DNA of 64,000 nucleotides from contig VXAY01002121.1 of the NCBI GenBank assembly GCA_013399855.1, positions 331,893 to 395,892 on the forward strand. The letters are read 5' to 3'. Position numbers and translations under genes: made by a program. The notes under the pieces are model-generated. The model saw only the letters and a list, made by a program, of their open reading frames with translations. It was not told the origin of the DNA and did not search any database. Shown here piece by piece: positions 22,522 to 35,189 of this stretch; within the stretch, counting starts at the first letter, position 1; the number at the start of each line of letters is the position of its first letter. This DNA is from Oxyruncus cristatus. Its lineage: Eukaryota; Chordata; Aves; Passeriformes; Cotingidae.

Positions 22522-25029
22522 TATCCTGCCTTACAGATATCCCAAATCTGGTGGGTCAGCACAAAGAAAAAAAATCTTCTATGACTCTGAACTCTGAAGT
22601 TTTACTCACCTGTTCTACCTACCAGTGGAAGGAATTGTGGGAAACCCTCAATCCTGTGAAACAGAACTAGATATTTTTGAGGGAACTTAACATGGCCTCG
22701 GACTTTTATTGACTAAAGAGAGGTAAACTCTCATACAGAGAGTTTAGACACATTAATCACTTGTGAAAACCTAATTTATATGCATCTACCTGTAGATATC
22801 TCATCTGTAGACTGAAACATACAGTTATAGTTTCAATCTCAGTAGGAAGTTAATTATCTTTCTTTAACAGTTGATAAATACCTAAGATAAGATTTATTTC
22901 ATCTCAGTGTAGAATCTAAAATGTAACAGAGGAATCATTCCCTGGAAATGCTTCAGTTACTCTTCTAGGACTCCTGGTTCCATTTGAGATATCTCAGGGG
23001 GTCTCCTGATGCTGCTCCAGGAGGCCACTGGTATCCAGTGGGTCCAATGTCACATTTCCTGATTATATATGAATGTCAGTGCTGCCCTAGTGTGTCACAA
23101 GGGTATTTAGTACAGATTGTTGTGTAAATATGGGTTACTTCCTCTTCCAAGTTACAAGTCCCACAAGTCAAAGTACACACCTGCAAAATCAGGGCAAGAC
23201 ATGTTCAGTTTTAGCCTCCTGTACATCCCAAACTGCTGAAGACACTGACAGACAAAGACCAAAATAAGAAGACTGGCTGATGAGTTTTCAGAGAAAATTC
23301 ACAATGGTTTGCAGGTGAGATAATCACTTATCCTATAGAGTTTGAATGGAAAACTGATGCCATTCATTATGCATGCTTTGCAGATTTGCCATTAGGCCAG
23401 TAATTTTTTTAGCATAGAAAAATATCTCCAAGGTAATTCATGTTTCAAAGGAGATACAGGAAACCCTGCAAGAGTTATCAGTGGGATAATGGGCCTTTGA
23501 GGCAGTGGAAGAGACCTGTCATCTTAGGGGTACAGGTTATTTGTTCCATGTAACTTGAATGTTTCAGGATATTTGTACTGATCTCTTAGAACAAGGGAGA
23601 GTTAACTGTGATATTTGCAAAAATGTGATTTTGCCATACAAATGTTTTGCTGCCTAAAAACCAATTTAATTTTTTGTTGTGTATGTTTGGTTTTTTTTAT
23701 TAATCTGAGAAAAAAATAGAGGAGGTGAAGCAGAACTACATAGGGTTACAAACTGCCAATACTAAATCAGTTTGTGCAGAACTGGGTTATAGTTACTGTA
23801 GTTATTCTGAAGATAACTACTCAATTTAATGAAAGATTATATGAAAACACTACAATAATAATTTTGAAATAATAGACGTGCGTGTGTCATCCAAAGTAAT
23901 GTCCAAATTGTTCTGTTGGACTATAATTTCTTAGCAGCAGTTCTCCCATTGTGTAAACCTGCTATTTATAAGAGAATTAAACAGCATCATCAGATGACTT
24001 AACTGACTCTGAAATTGTAGTATGAGGAAAAATGTGGGAGTGAAGTGTCAGACTATCAACTGAAACATTACTCCAGCAATGTCCGAGGCGATCAGAGAAC
24101 AAAAAGAGCCCATACTCCCACTCGAAACTACCAATTAGGGAAGAACCACTCATCCATTATCATGAGAAAATTAGGCTAGAAATCTCCACTGGAGATTATT
24201 TGAAATTGGATTTTCTTTTCTGTTTGTCTGTTTTGGCTGGTGCAAGTTATTATATCGACAGTTATTTCTTCTTTCCTCATTTCTTCCCCTTCTTCTTCTG
24301 AAGTGTCCTCCCAATGCCAGAGTAATAAGAGACAAAATCACAAAGCTGTTTAGGCCCCTAACTGTAGTTACATTATTAGATACCTAAGACATTTAATGTC
24401 TCATAAATTCCATCCTTGATAGTGTTTTCTGATAGCTCTGCACAATGTTAATTATTATGCGGAAGAACAGTCCAAGCCCAAATATGAGATGCATCAGAAA
24501 TGAGAAATGAACATCATAACTCATCCTCTGAGCGAGACCACATTCTGTAATTAAAATCAGATAGCAATAAACATCCAGCATGTGCTCTATGGGTGTATTT
24601 GAATTTATTTCAGATAAACTGTAGAACTACAGGTTCTGATTCAGTAATCCAACTACTGGTACCCTGGGCCATCCAAGACACATTAAAGTATGTCCAGTTT
24701 TGCTACCTCCCCTTGTCCTCTCCTAATTTTGCTGGAAGTTACTCTGCCCTGCCCCTCCCACCCCTGTGATAAAAGAAACATTAAAAATAAAGCAAAAACT
24801 CCAAAGCCCCCCAGTCTATATTTCTGCAAAAGTGTGAGCTGACTCTACTCTGTTAGGCAGTATAATGACAAAATAACTCTGTTGGATCCTCTAACAAAAT
24901 GTACCCTCACCAGCGTAAAATTGACAGGCTAAGATACATTTATGGCAACTAATACTATAAAATCTGGACACTTCACATGCTTTATGATATCCCACAGAGG
25001 TAAAGAAGGAAGAGTTATTTGACAACTGG
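22522..25029. other. Unique AT-rich DNA
   Basis: No gene or named repeat was seen. Short T- and A-runs occur near 23690 and 23711. Confidence 0.5.
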
Positions 25030-25160
25030 GAGTTAGAGGCATAGAAAGGCAAAATGACTTATCTAGGATAACATAAAACACCTGTGACAGAGAAAGAAGC
25101 TAAACCTGGGTCCCCTCATTTCCAGACTTATGCTCCAGCCTCTAGATAATCCTTCCTGCT
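25030..25160 (+). mobile_element. MIR/L2-like ancient element
   Basis: The segment reads 'agaggcatagaaaggcaaaa', then 'tgacttatctaggataacat', then 'aagctaaacctgggtcccct', then 'agacttatgctccagcctct'. This follows the conserved plan of MIR and L2 3' ends (gaggcacagagaggttaag, tgacttgcccaaggtcaca, gaacccaggtctcctgac, agtccagtgctc). It is a very old amniote element with no coding capacity. Confidence 0.65.
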
Positions 25161-25934
25161 CCAAACCTGAAATCTTGGTGTTCTCATTGATTCTGCATGT
25201 AATTTAAAGCAAGGTTTTCAGAAATGCACAGTTTAGACGTAGACAGAAGTCTCTGTCCATTGAACTGAAAAAAATATGTTTTATCACAGAATCCACCACT
25301 ACAGGAATTAAACTGGGAAGGTCTTCACTAACGCATCCTGCTCTAAGGAAAAGCTCCAACTCACATTTTTTGCACTCTGTATACATTCACTACACAAGAA
25401 ACACAGGACTCTAAAATATTCCACCGAATTATTTGTGTTGTTCAGTGCATTTGAAAAGACCTCAACATTTTCAGGCAGTACTGCTGCAGATGCCAATTAG
25501 TAGCAGGCTGTTTTTTGAATCAGTTCCCTCTCAAAAGAAAGCGCCAGGAGCCACAGCTGCCTTTGCATAGACAGGTAGTATCATCCAACCTTTACCTGCC
25601 AAGCAAGACTCTCGACCCCTCCCAGCCATGTAGGACTGTCTTGGGTACACTGGTTCATCCCAAACTTCGTGATGCTCAGTGAAGACCAACATTTCTCTAG
25701 AGCCAGTACAGCAGCAGGCTCCAAGCAGTATCTTTCAGTGAGAACCCCAAACTGGGATGGTTTGTACAATATAATTTCTTATCTGAGACGAGGCTGAGGT
25801 TGCACCCTCTGTTTTATTTCTTCTGCATCCAGAAATTCAGATCTTTAAAGTCTCTTAGGCAGGGAGAGAGTAGCTTTCAATTAAGGTTTGCAAGACCTGT
25901 ATTAAAAATATCAAGAAGTTACTAAGTTGCAGAA
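25161..25934. other. Unique DNA
   Basis: No gene was seen. Two overlapping minus-strand frames of about 60 codons (25204-25496) show no domain. Confidence 0.45.
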
Positions 25935-26720
25935 TCTTCAAAGAATCATGGCACGGCTGTTTTTGGAAAGGCCATTGGAGAGCACAAACTGCAACCTCCC
26001 CAGCTTGAGCATAGTCAGCTAGAGCATGTTACTCGGAGCCATGTCCAATTGGGTTTCAAATATTTCTGAGGGCAGAAATGTCACAACTACTCTGGGCAAC
26101 TTGTTCCAGTGTTTGATCATTAAAAAATGCTTTTTCTTATATTTACGTGGAGTTTTTTGTGTGTCCTGGTTTGTGCCCATTACCTCATGGGCATACCAGT
26201 GGTGTCTGTGGGCACCACTCAGAAGAGTCTGGTTCCATCTTTACTCCACCCCATGCCCCAAACTCCCCATTAGGCATTTCCACAAGCCAGTAAGAGCCCC
26301 CAGAATATACTGATAAATGATGTTGTTGCTCCCCGTGTGCTACAACCTTGCTTTTCCCTTTGTCGATCTTCATGACTTTTCTGATGACCCATTTTTACAG
26401 CCTCTCAAGGTCCCTTTAAAAGGTACTGTATCATCATCTGCTCTGTCCATAACTCCTCCCAGGTTTGTGTCATTTGCACAAAGCTGATTGAAGATGAACT
26501 CTTCCTCATCATCCAGGTCATATTTTAAAGCGTATTGGCCCAAATATTGACCTTAGGAGCACATTACCAGGGACTTATCCCCCTTTAATTTCAATTCTCA
26601 TATTACTTTTTTTAAGTCCAGCCATCTAAAATCTAGTTTTTTCATCAAGCAAGTGGTCCGAATTTCCTGTATAGCCGTAGGAGAGGCTGTGTCAAAGAAA
26701 GATTTGTGTCATTCTAAAAG
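25935..26720 (-). mobile_element. Old CR1 with reverse-transcriptase remains
   Basis: Read on the minus strand, the left part of the element (26720 downwards) has an 'FFDTAS' remnant of the CR1 RT 'FDTVSH' block at about 26690. It then has 'ggccaatacgctttaaaata' and 'tgacctggatgatgagg' (RT 'NDLDD'), and the 'kFNKGKCKVLH' region as 'KIDKGKSKVVAHGE'. Next comes 'ggtgcccacagacaccactg' and the 3' untranslated part ('tggaacaagttgcccagag'). The tail lies at 25935. Many stops and shifts are present and a middle portion is deleted. It is one of the longest CR1 copies in the window and clearly inactive. Confidence 0.82.
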
Positions 26721-27639
26721 ACAGCCCTATCCAGCTATTTCTTACCATTGACTGTGGATGAAGCCTTGATTACTATGGTTAGACAGCTGGATTTTAGAAA
26801 ATACTGCTAGCTTGGATGAATCTCACCCATCTTTAAAGAATTAAATTGAACTATTACTGAAAGAATAGACCGAGAAGGGTCCATATCAAAATACCTCATG
26901 AGCAAAGCACTTATCAGCATTTAACTCTGACTCGAAGTGTGCCATGATCAGCGTCCACTCTGACAGGATTTCCACATGGAGCTTGGAAAGACTTCCTAAG
27001 AAGACTTTTTGTGAAACAAACACATTTCTTTGACAAGTTGAAGAAGAGAACTCTCAAAAAACCCCCCTTAATTGTCAAAAAGTCACTGTCCACTAGGAAA
27101 ATGCATCCCAATGTATTCTGCTTGGCAAGTCATTATTTTCTTCAAGGAACTATGTAATAACTGCTCTGGGCATCCTGATTCTTGTTTGTGCACTGGCTGT
27201 ATCACAGATCAAGAAAAAGCATTTCAAAAGTGACTTAATCCCCATGAACTATCCCTTCATGGGTGCTGATAAGGATTGTGAGCAGCAGCTCAAACAGAGA
27301 ACCATCCTTTTTGTTTAAAATGCACTGAGAAATTGCAACAGAAGGGAAAAGTGTGCCTTGCACTATGCACAGTTTCATCACTAAATAAATAAGCCAAAAA
27401 TAAAACAAAATGAAAAACAAAGTCCAACCAAAATGGAATTTGAGAACATCCCCAAAAAAACGCGCTATGGAAAGTTGAATATATTTGAGATAAACAGCAG
27501 ATGGCATTCTCAGGTGGTGAGAAAGATAAAAATGTGAATTTAGAAATGTTAAGAGTTTTGTAACTGCAGTGAAAGTGGGACTGTTGGAATTCAGCAGTAG
27601 TCTAAAAACCTGTTTGCAGCTTTGGGGAGCACGGCAGCT

Positions 27640-27687
27640 TTACATCTCCTCATACTGCTTCAGTTACATCTCCTCACACTGTTTCAG
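27640..27687 (+). repeat. 24-bp tandem duplication, two copies
   Basis: Copies at 27640-27663 and 27664-27687 (ttacatctcctcatactgct...) differ at two positions, so the duplication is not very recent. Confidence 0.9.
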
Positions 27688-28449
27688 AGGAAATCCAAAA
27701 CTTCTCTGCATCTTTAAACTAAATGCAAGCTTCTGCTGATCAGAAAAGCTGTAAATATCCCCAGCTCTAAACGGTTAAAGCACTGGTAAGGGCTGCGTTG
27801 TTTCTATGCAAAAAGTAGAATTTCATGGGGTTACCTTCACTCGGAATCATTTCAGTATAAAACAATGGAAGAACAAAGTGTCCTTTAAAAGACCTGTGTT
27901 GCACCTGTCTCTGAAAGTACTTATTTTTCTCGACAGGAAGGTCTTGGAAGTTTAAAGGTGTGGTATAAAGAAAACTCAGCTAGATGAGTTTCACAGCTGG
28001 AACTCAGTTTTGTTTCCAGCTTTAACCCCCTTGTGCCACGAGACTCCATAAAGCAAGCCTGTGATAACCTTACACCGTGTTTAGGAATTTGAGTTTCATT
28101 TTTGGAACAGGATGTACCTTGATGCTTTCTAGCTGTCTTTTTCTATGTATTGTTTCATCATGGTGAGATAGAGGATAAAAAAGACTGGATCTCGGAGAGC
28201 TACCTATGAACAGGATTACACTAAAAGGATCAAAATCACCTGAATGTCCTTTTCTTCGGAAGAGCAAAAATATGAAAATATATCTAATTTTTATTCATAA
28301 ATAAATCTGTTTTCTATTATTTCTTTGCTCTGAAAAATGCCATAACAAACTACTAAGGTAATAGATGCTTATGATTTGTCAATAAGAGAAGAGCAAGATG
28401 CTCAGAGATAAAGAAAGGAGAAAATAAAAACAAAATGACAAAAGAATCT

Positions 28450-28528
28450 GGGGGGGTTTGGTGTTTCTTTTTTTGTTTTGTTTCATTTTGTTTGGGGTTT
28501 TTTTGCTTTATTTTTTCTGATTTTTTTA
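28450..28528. repeat. T/G-rich low-complexity DNA
   Basis: A G7 run followed by mixed T and G tracts. It is probably a decayed simple repeat. Confidence 0.85.
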
Positions 28529-29135
28529 CTATCTCGAAAAGAAAGAAAACTTCTAAGGATGGGACAATATGACTTCAGTGCATCCTCATCATTATAAAGG
28601 AAAACCATGTGCAGAAGAACAACAAAATTCTCGATGCAAGTTCAAAGGAAAGATCAAAAAGAAAATGAGCCTGGACGAAAAGTTATAAGGTTTTTTTGTT
28701 GTGTTTTTTCCTCATCTAATTTTGGATAGGTCTAAAGGTAACTAAAGTAAACAGCAGATTTTTGGAGCCCTTTGAGAAGGCTAAAGGGTGTGGTTGACAT
28801 TCCCACCTCAGCTGGTGAGCCAGAGTCACAACTCAACGAAAGGGGAGAAATGGGCATTTTACGGCCTGATGAGTCCTGTTCAGGCTGGAGGTATTTTCCA
28901 TGATGAGATAAATAATGCTCTAGAAATAAGGGGAAGGGAGATTTGTATTGACTGTAAAAGAAATCCAGATATTTAACCCAGATAAAGGTGCAGACTTTCA
29001 TGTTTGTGCAGAAGAATCTCAAAGGAGTTTGTCTGTTCGGGGTGCTTGGGCAATGGTGGCCAAGGTGAGGTCTGTGAGGTCTGTTCCTGCTAAAGATGAG
29101 GCACATTCTTCCCCTTCTGCCTGGGGAAGAAAAGG

Positions 29136-29158
29136 ACTAATAATAATAATAATAATTA
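29136..29158. repeat. (TAA)n microsatellite
   Basis: About six to seven TAA units followed by an A-run. Confidence 0.93.
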
Positions 29159-29733
29159 AAAAAATCTAAGCCCGAAGCCTCCTTTATGAAAGGAAACTGA
29201 AGATAAGCTCAATGTAAAGTGGGGATAGTTCAGACAAGGAGAAGAAGCGAGTATTGCCACAATGTTGAAAGGTTCACACATAGACATATATTTTTCAGTG
29301 TTTTTATTGTCATGGTGGTCCATACCTCAAAGGGTGAAATTAAAACCTTTACGCAGAGTTCCAGCATTAAGTAAGGTAAAAATCTGGGCAGAACATCTAG
29401 TGTCCAAGTATTAAAGAAACTTATTAACTCTCAAGTGTCTTTGAGGAAAAACAAATATGCAAAAGAAAGCCACAAAGGATTCATCTGTCTATGTGAGCTA
29501 ATGTTTAACAGATGCTGATACTTACAGGAGTGTTATGAGAATTAATTAATGAGTGCTGCTAAAAGTGAGCCAAATAAACTGGTTTTTTCCCATATGATGA
29601 ACATATTGGGAAAGAGGCAATTTTCCCAGTGTTAATTTTATAATAGGTAAGTGAAACATTCTTGGGCATGAAGACAAGCAAAAGTATTTTAAATATATTT
29701 ACAAAAAACCCAAAATATAAAATAGTCATAATT

Positions 29734-30130
29734 CACAGAATCATGGAATATCCTGAGTTGGAAGAGACCCACAGGGATCATCAAAGTCCAACTCCTGGCC
29801 CTGCACAGGACAGCCCCAGGAATCCCACCATGTGCCTGAGAGTGTTGTCCAAATTCTTCTGGGACTCTGGCAGGGTTGGTGCTGTGACCTCTGCCCTGGG
29901 GAGCCTGTTCCAGCACCCAACCACTCTCTGGTTAAAGAACCTTTTCCTAATATCCAGCCTAAACCTCCCCAACACAATTTCAGTCCCTTGGGTCCTATCA
30001 GTGGTCACCAGAGAGGAGATCAGTGCCTGCCCCTCTGCTTCCCTCATGCGGAAGCTGCAGATCACAATGAGATCTGCCCTCAGTCTCCCCTTCCCCAGGC
30101 TGAACAAGCCAACTGACCTCAGCCACCCCA
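29734..30130 (-). mobile_element. CR1 LINE 3' part, antisense
   Basis: Begins cacagaatcatggaatatcc and continues through 'gagttggaagagacccacag', 'gcacaggacagccccagga', 'tctggttaaagaaccttttc' and 'cttccccaggctgaacaagc'. This is the typical reversed 3' region of a fairly young CR1 subfamily, about 400 bp long. The 158-codon plus-strand and 116-codon minus-strand frames here are this element and not host genes. Confidence 0.94.
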
Positions 30131-30661
30131 ATAATTGAGAATTTCAATGTGTATTTGGTACATAAAAGACAAAATAGCTGCTGGGTTTTATTTCTTCTAA
30201 ATTTCCAGATGACAAAATAAAGGAACTGTCTGCCACTCACTGCAAATAGCAAAATAAAATTATCCAATAAGGCATCTGGTGTTTAATACCAGCATTTCAT
30301 CACGTTTGAGGGCAGTGGGAATCTTCTGTTCTGTGCCTGGAAACTCCCTGTCTCATTGGAGTCTTCTACTTGATGAGGGTCACTTTCTTCTACCACAATA
30401 GGAAGAATAAATGGCAATAAGCCTAATTTGACTGCTTCAATTCTTCCTAGCAAATTTGGAAAGATGAGACTCCCCTCAACACAGAAGAATCAACTATGGG
30501 CACACAACGATAGTTTAAGGTCGATGTGCACATCCTAATTTGTGTTGTGTTTGTACATACTCCCAGTTTTGCCCATCCTTGAGCTCTCACCCTGTTGCTG
30601 GTAACAGGAGTAATAGTGCCATCTTTACACCCCTCCTTGTGACTTTCTGTCTACTCTAAGG
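30131..30661. other. Unique DNA between two CR1 copies
   Basis: No gene or named repeat was seen. Confidence 0.45.
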
Positions 30662-30741
30662 AGTGAAGGCATAAATAACAAAGGCACAGTGAAGGCATAA
30701 ATAACAAAAAAGTTATAAATAACAAAAAAGGTATAAATAAC
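30662..30741. repeat. Minisatellite, about 18-26 bp unit
   Basis: Copies of 'gtgaaggcataaataacaaa' lie at 30663-30682 and 30689-30708. Shorter variants 'gttataaataacaaa' and 'ggtataaataac' follow to 30741. The unit length shrinks along the array. Confidence 0.92.
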
Positions 30742-30790
30742 ATTAATTCTGTGTTTATTCATCACATGATAGTGTTTCCCAATCTTTCTC

Positions 30791-31252
30791 TGAATCATAG
30801 AACCATTAAGGTTGCAAGAGACCTCTAAGAGCATCGAGTCCAACTGTTAAGTCATCACTGCCAAGGCCACCACTAAACCATGTGTCCATATCTACTCGTT
30901 CTTTGAACACTTCCAGGGACAGTGATTCCATCACTTCTCTGCTCAGCCTGTTCCAAGAAGAAATTTTCACTAATATCCAATCTAAATCTCCCCTGGCACA
31001 ACTTGAGGCCATTTCCTCTTGTTCTGGCACTTGCTAGATGAGAAAAGAGACTGCCCCCCACCTGGCTGCACCCTCCTGTCAGGGACTTATAGAGAGTGAG
31101 AAGGTTCCCCCTGAGCCTCCTTTTCTCCAGGCTGAGCCCCCCTGCCCTGTTCCTTCAGCTGCTCCTCATCAGACTCGTACTCCAGACCCTTCCCCTTCCA
31201 TTGCCCTTCTCTGGACATGCTCCAGCACCTCAGTGTCTTTCCCATAATGAAG
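30791..31252 (-). mobile_element. CR1 LINE 3' part, antisense
   Basis: The order is 'tgaatcatagaaccattaag', 'catcgagtccaactgttaag', 'ttccagggacagtgattcca', 'tctgctcagcctgttccaag', 'cttttctccaggctgagcc', 'gcccttctctggacatgctc' and 'agtgtctttcccataatgaa'. This is the reversed CR1 3' end of the subfamily with 'ggttggactcgatgatct'. It is about 460 bp and breaks off at about 31252, where unrelated sequence begins. Confidence 0.94.
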
Positions 31253-32329
31253 GGGGCAGTGCCAGGCTCCGGTGGAAATCAAGGGATCCAGAGGAAGATG
31301 AAGCACGACCAGACTGATCCTTGCATCCAGCACAGGACTGCACCAGTTCGCAACAGCGCAACCTGGAGCAGACACCAGCGCTTTGGATACATTCCAAATT
31401 CGGAATGTCTGCTTTGTGGGGCAATTAGCACTGGCTTCATTTGCTGAATAAATGAATGTTTGGGCTCCGGAGAACAATTGATATAATTGCTTCTGAACAC
31501 CCTCTACTTCCCTTTGTTATTCCCTTGGTAATTCAATGTGAAGTTTCAGGGATGATATACTGATCTAAGGGAACTAATATACTATGGAATTCAGTCAAAG
31601 CATTTGCTAATTTTTACAGTTGCAGAGAGATTTCTTCTGGGATGGAATGTGATATATTTATAAATACATAAAATTATTTCTCCCAGTAGTGTTATTGCAT
31701 GACCTTTTAACCATCTTTGCACAGGATAAATATTCTCTTTACTGTTAATGAATAACAAGAGTTGCTAAAACCTTCGATTCAGTGACTTTTAATTCTCTTG
31801 CTGGTAAGAAAGTCTCCTTAGGAAACCCTCATTTATTTAGCTGCATGTAACCCTTTGACCCTTCTTTCTGTCTTTAGATCCCTAACAGCAGCATTAGAAG
31901 TGGGTTGAAATTGAACCTTGATTCCATTTAAAATCAAAAGAACTGCAAAGTCTTGTGATAAATGGTCATTGTCATACATGCATTGTAATTAGAAAAAATA
32001 ATGCAAAAGATCATAGAAAATTGAGCAAAGAAAGGTCTAGGATAAGTCTTGTTAATTTCTTAGTACAACTGGAAGTTTACTGTCATCTGTCATTTCTCCC
32101 ATGCAGTTTTTCTGACCAAATTTTTAAAGAAATCTGCAATTGAGATTCCACACTTATCCAAATAATCTATTCCGATGGTAGCCTTTCCAACATTAAGGAT
32201 TGTTTCTTCATGTTTAAGATGAATTGCTCTTCTCTTATTGTGAACTTTGTCCTTTTTTTTGGTGTCTATGGTGGAGTAACCATTAAAAATCAAAACAAAA
32301 GGCATTGTATTCTCTTTTCCTTTTCAGAA
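31253..32329. other. Unique DNA; GC-richer patch at left
   Basis: The first 230 bp (31253-31480) are less AT-rich than the neighbours, contain several CpGs and have long open frames on both strands (102 codons minus, 76 codons plus). This may be an exon, an unrecognised repeat or chance; see findings. Nothing else was recognised to 32329. Confidence 0.45.
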
Positions 32330-32540
32330 ATTTTTCACACTCTCAAAGTCACCAAGCTAAACACATGTTGTTCCTTTAGTCCTTTCTCATACGTTCTTTT
32401 TTTCTAGAATATTAATTTAGTTCTTTTTCATCTGAATAGTTCCAGTAACATTCCTTCTTGAGGTTAAATGTTCAAGTGTGTACATGAAATTCCAGCTGAA
32501 AAACCAAGAGAGCATTACTTTCCTTTTATATTACACATAA
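32330..32540 (-). mobile_element. Ancient CR1-type fragment, probable
   Basis: Plus-strand order 'accaagctaaacacatgttg', 'cctttagtcctttctcatac', 'gttctttttcatctgaatag' and 'catgaaattccagctgaaaa' parallels the reversed old CR1 3' region (ccaggctaaacatacccagt, ccttcagcctttcctcatag, ctgctctcctctggactctc, gcccaaaactggacacagta). It is highly divergent and the boundaries are soft. Confidence 0.5.
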
Positions 32541-35130
32541 TAAAGAAATGAAATTATAATTGGTGCTATAGTAAAGTAAAAATCGAAATGTTAAAGGGAA
32601 AAAAAATTAATTTTGATGACACTGAAAAACACTGTTTCAGCTTTTTGCCTAAACACTATATTTTTGAAGGTGGTTTGTTTAGAAGATTGTGGGAATTTTG
32701 AGAACTCAGCATATTTTTTTGTAAGAAAAGTTAAGTTGGAAAATTTAGACTGGCTCTGAGCAATTTCAGGAGTTCAAGAAATTAATTGATTAAATAAAAC
32801 AAAAGGAAAAAGGCATAAAATAAGTCTCCTCAGAATTACCACAAAGGAAGTTGACTCTAAAGGGACATTTTGTCGCCTCCATGGGGTACATTATGATTTT
32901 AGTGTGGAGCTTGTGTTTACAGGAACAGGGTTCAGCAGCTGAGTTCCTGGGCAGCAATTTAAAACACCAAGGGAAAAGTTTCTCCCTGCAGTTCTCCCAC
33001 AGCTCCACTGAGCTTATTCTCATTTTGCATCCCCACTTTCATATGAAAACATTACAATTTCCAGTGACTAAATATTATTTCCTGTCATACTCAGAACTTA
33101 TTGGACAAATTCCTTACTGTCTTACAAAGGTGCACTTCTAAAAGCACTATCCAGGGGCCTCAATAACAATCAAGTTGCTTGAACATAGAGAGAAATGTGG
33201 TGCCAGCCCAGAAGATTTTACAATATACCAGTCAATACTATTTTCAGTTGAGCTGCTGTACTTTAATAGCAATGTTGCATAAGATAGAACTTTCCCAAGG
33301 ACATTAAAAAAACCCCCATACCCACAACAACAGAAACCAACAACATAAAGATTTCGAAGAGATGTCCATATAATTGATTTTTCCTTCCATTAGTCAGCCA
33401 GCTGAATATTTCCTTTAACCTCTGCTACTGTTGTGTCTTGCATTGTTTGTTCTTGAAGGAGGATATTTCTGCACAGAGTTTGCAGACAATAAATGCAGGA
33501 AAGTTAAAGAATATTTGTAAACCTGCAATAAAACTCCAGGAGAATGTTCAGAAACAAAGGAGAATGTTAACAGCTGTGACAGTGTTGAATTCCTGCTCCA
33601 GTAAAAGGACTATTCCTGAGTTTGTCAATGAACCAATTAGTAACAGTTATTCTGGTAAAGTGACTCCAAAGAGTGAAATCTCTGCCCAGCATAAAAATAA
33701 ATAGTCAGGTAATCAGGGATGTGGAGAAAATACAAGGATGCAGAACAACACTTCTATATATGCTGCTTGTTTATAGCCTTTCTCCCTACATTACTCAGGA
33801 AAAGCTCTTTAGTGGATGTGAACTGTGTTTAAATAGCACCTATGGAGGCCTAATCTTTCAGTTAATAGCTGTCATTATAATAACACGTTTGAAAATAGAA
33901 TAGGGTGCTCAGGTCAGTGGTTAGATGAAGGACACATAAAAGTAAAGAGAAGAAAGAAGATTTTTTTTTTCAGAATAAGGACAAAATGCATTTTGAATCA
34001 ATGCAGTGCTGTATTTGATGCAAAGTGACTCGTGTAGGTGTCTTTGAGTCCTGAGTCCCCTTTCTACATAAGTTTTATTCAATAAAAATGTGAAATTTTT
34101 ATACCATATCCATGCATTCTCTCTCATCTGCAACCATGCCCAGATTCTAACTGCACAGGCAGGTGTTTCTAATCCTCTTAAACCACCATTTTCCATTGAA
34201 ATTCCTATTAATTGAAAAATGTTGTTTAATTTAAATAATGACTAGTAATAATCACCTCTGTCTTCATTAGTAGCTGTCCCCCTGATCTCAGGGAGTTATC
34301 TCAGGTTCATGAGGCCCACGGTCTTGATGGGCTTGAAAATCACCCCTCCTGTATCACCCCTTATTTCCAAGGGCTAGACTCGGATTAGCACATCTGTGGC
34401 CAAAGCTTGAGTCAAAGCTTTGTGTGAGTCTGTAGTCAGTCCCTGACTGCAGTGACACAAGAAGGCAATTCCAATTCACTAAAATCCATGCATTTTACAC
34501 TTCCTATTGATCTTTTTTTTATTATTTTTCTTTTCAACTTAAAGAAAAGAGCTTGTCAAAAGTGCTTGCCAGCACGTGCTTTGTTTCTGGAGTGCAAAAG
34601 AGATCTCTAGAATACAGGGCAGACTGACGGTTATCATTTCCTTTCCCTGCAGACAGAACCGATAATATTTCCCAGCAGTTCTTGGTGCTAGAGTGATGAG
34701 AAAGAAAATTACAGCTTATTACTGATAGAGAGAAAAAGGAGTAAGATTTAAGGAGTAAAGTAAGTTTAGGAGTTGTGTTAATTTAAGTGGTGAACACAGC
34801 AGACAGACAGGTTATTTTCAGAGAACCAGCAACATGCATAGGTATGATGGAGTCTAAATGCTTGAAGGGCTGAATGTGGGATGATCAGCAAATGAAGGCA
34901 GTGGGATCTAGAACTCATTGTAACCCACCCTATCTAGAGGTCAGAGTGGAAAATAGTAACAAATTTGTCGTTTTTTGCTGACTGCTCATAACAATTGTGG
35001 AGCACCACTACTGAACTGATTTCTAGCCCTAACCTCTTTTTTTTTTTTTTTTTCACGAATCTAGTGAGATCTTTCCAGTACATCACCTTTTATCACAGTT
35101 CTGTCCTGAAACATACTGTATCACCTACCT
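32541..35130. other. Unique DNA
   Basis: No gene was seen. A GC-richer patch at 34260-34470 is unassigned. T17 lies at 35037-35053. Confidence 0.45.
35037..35053. repeat. Poly-T run (T17)
   Basis: Uninterrupted T17. There is no TTTATT close to its right, so it is not clearly the tail of an antisense retrocopy. Confidence 0.95.
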
Positions 35131-35189
35131 TTGGAAATTGATGATCCTTGTGGGGCCCTTCTAAGTCAGCATATTCTGTGATTCTGTGG
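35131..35189 (+). mobile_element. CR1 LINE 3' tail fragment
   Basis: 'ttggaaattgatgatccttg', then 'tggggcccttctaagtcagc', then 'atattctgtgattctgtgg' matches the CR1 tail 'TTGGACTCGATGATCCTTGTGGGTCCCTTCCAACTC'. Only the last 60 bp is clear. Confidence 0.8.

Larger units (their letters stand above)
26721..29733. other. Unique DNA with simple repeats
   Basis: No gene was seen. It contains a 24-bp tandem duplication at 27640-27687, a T-rich stretch at 28450-28528 and a (TAA)n at 29136-29158. A minus-strand frame of 124 codons (28732-29106) has no recognisable domain. The patch at 27760-28270 is unique-looking and could be a conserved non-coding element. Confidence 0.5.

Noticed and set aside
28732..29106. 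124-codon minus-strand frame
   Set aside because: It overlaps plus-strand frames, shows no domain or splice context, and is likely chance.
29662..30138. 158-codon plus-strand frame and overlapping frames
   Set aside because: The frame is antisense to a CR1 3' region, and the overlapping minus-strand frames read the CR1 untranslated part.
30662..30741. Possible CRISPR-like array
   Set aside because: There are only two full repeats with a 6-bp spacing, then degenerate copies. It is a minisatellite in animal DNA.
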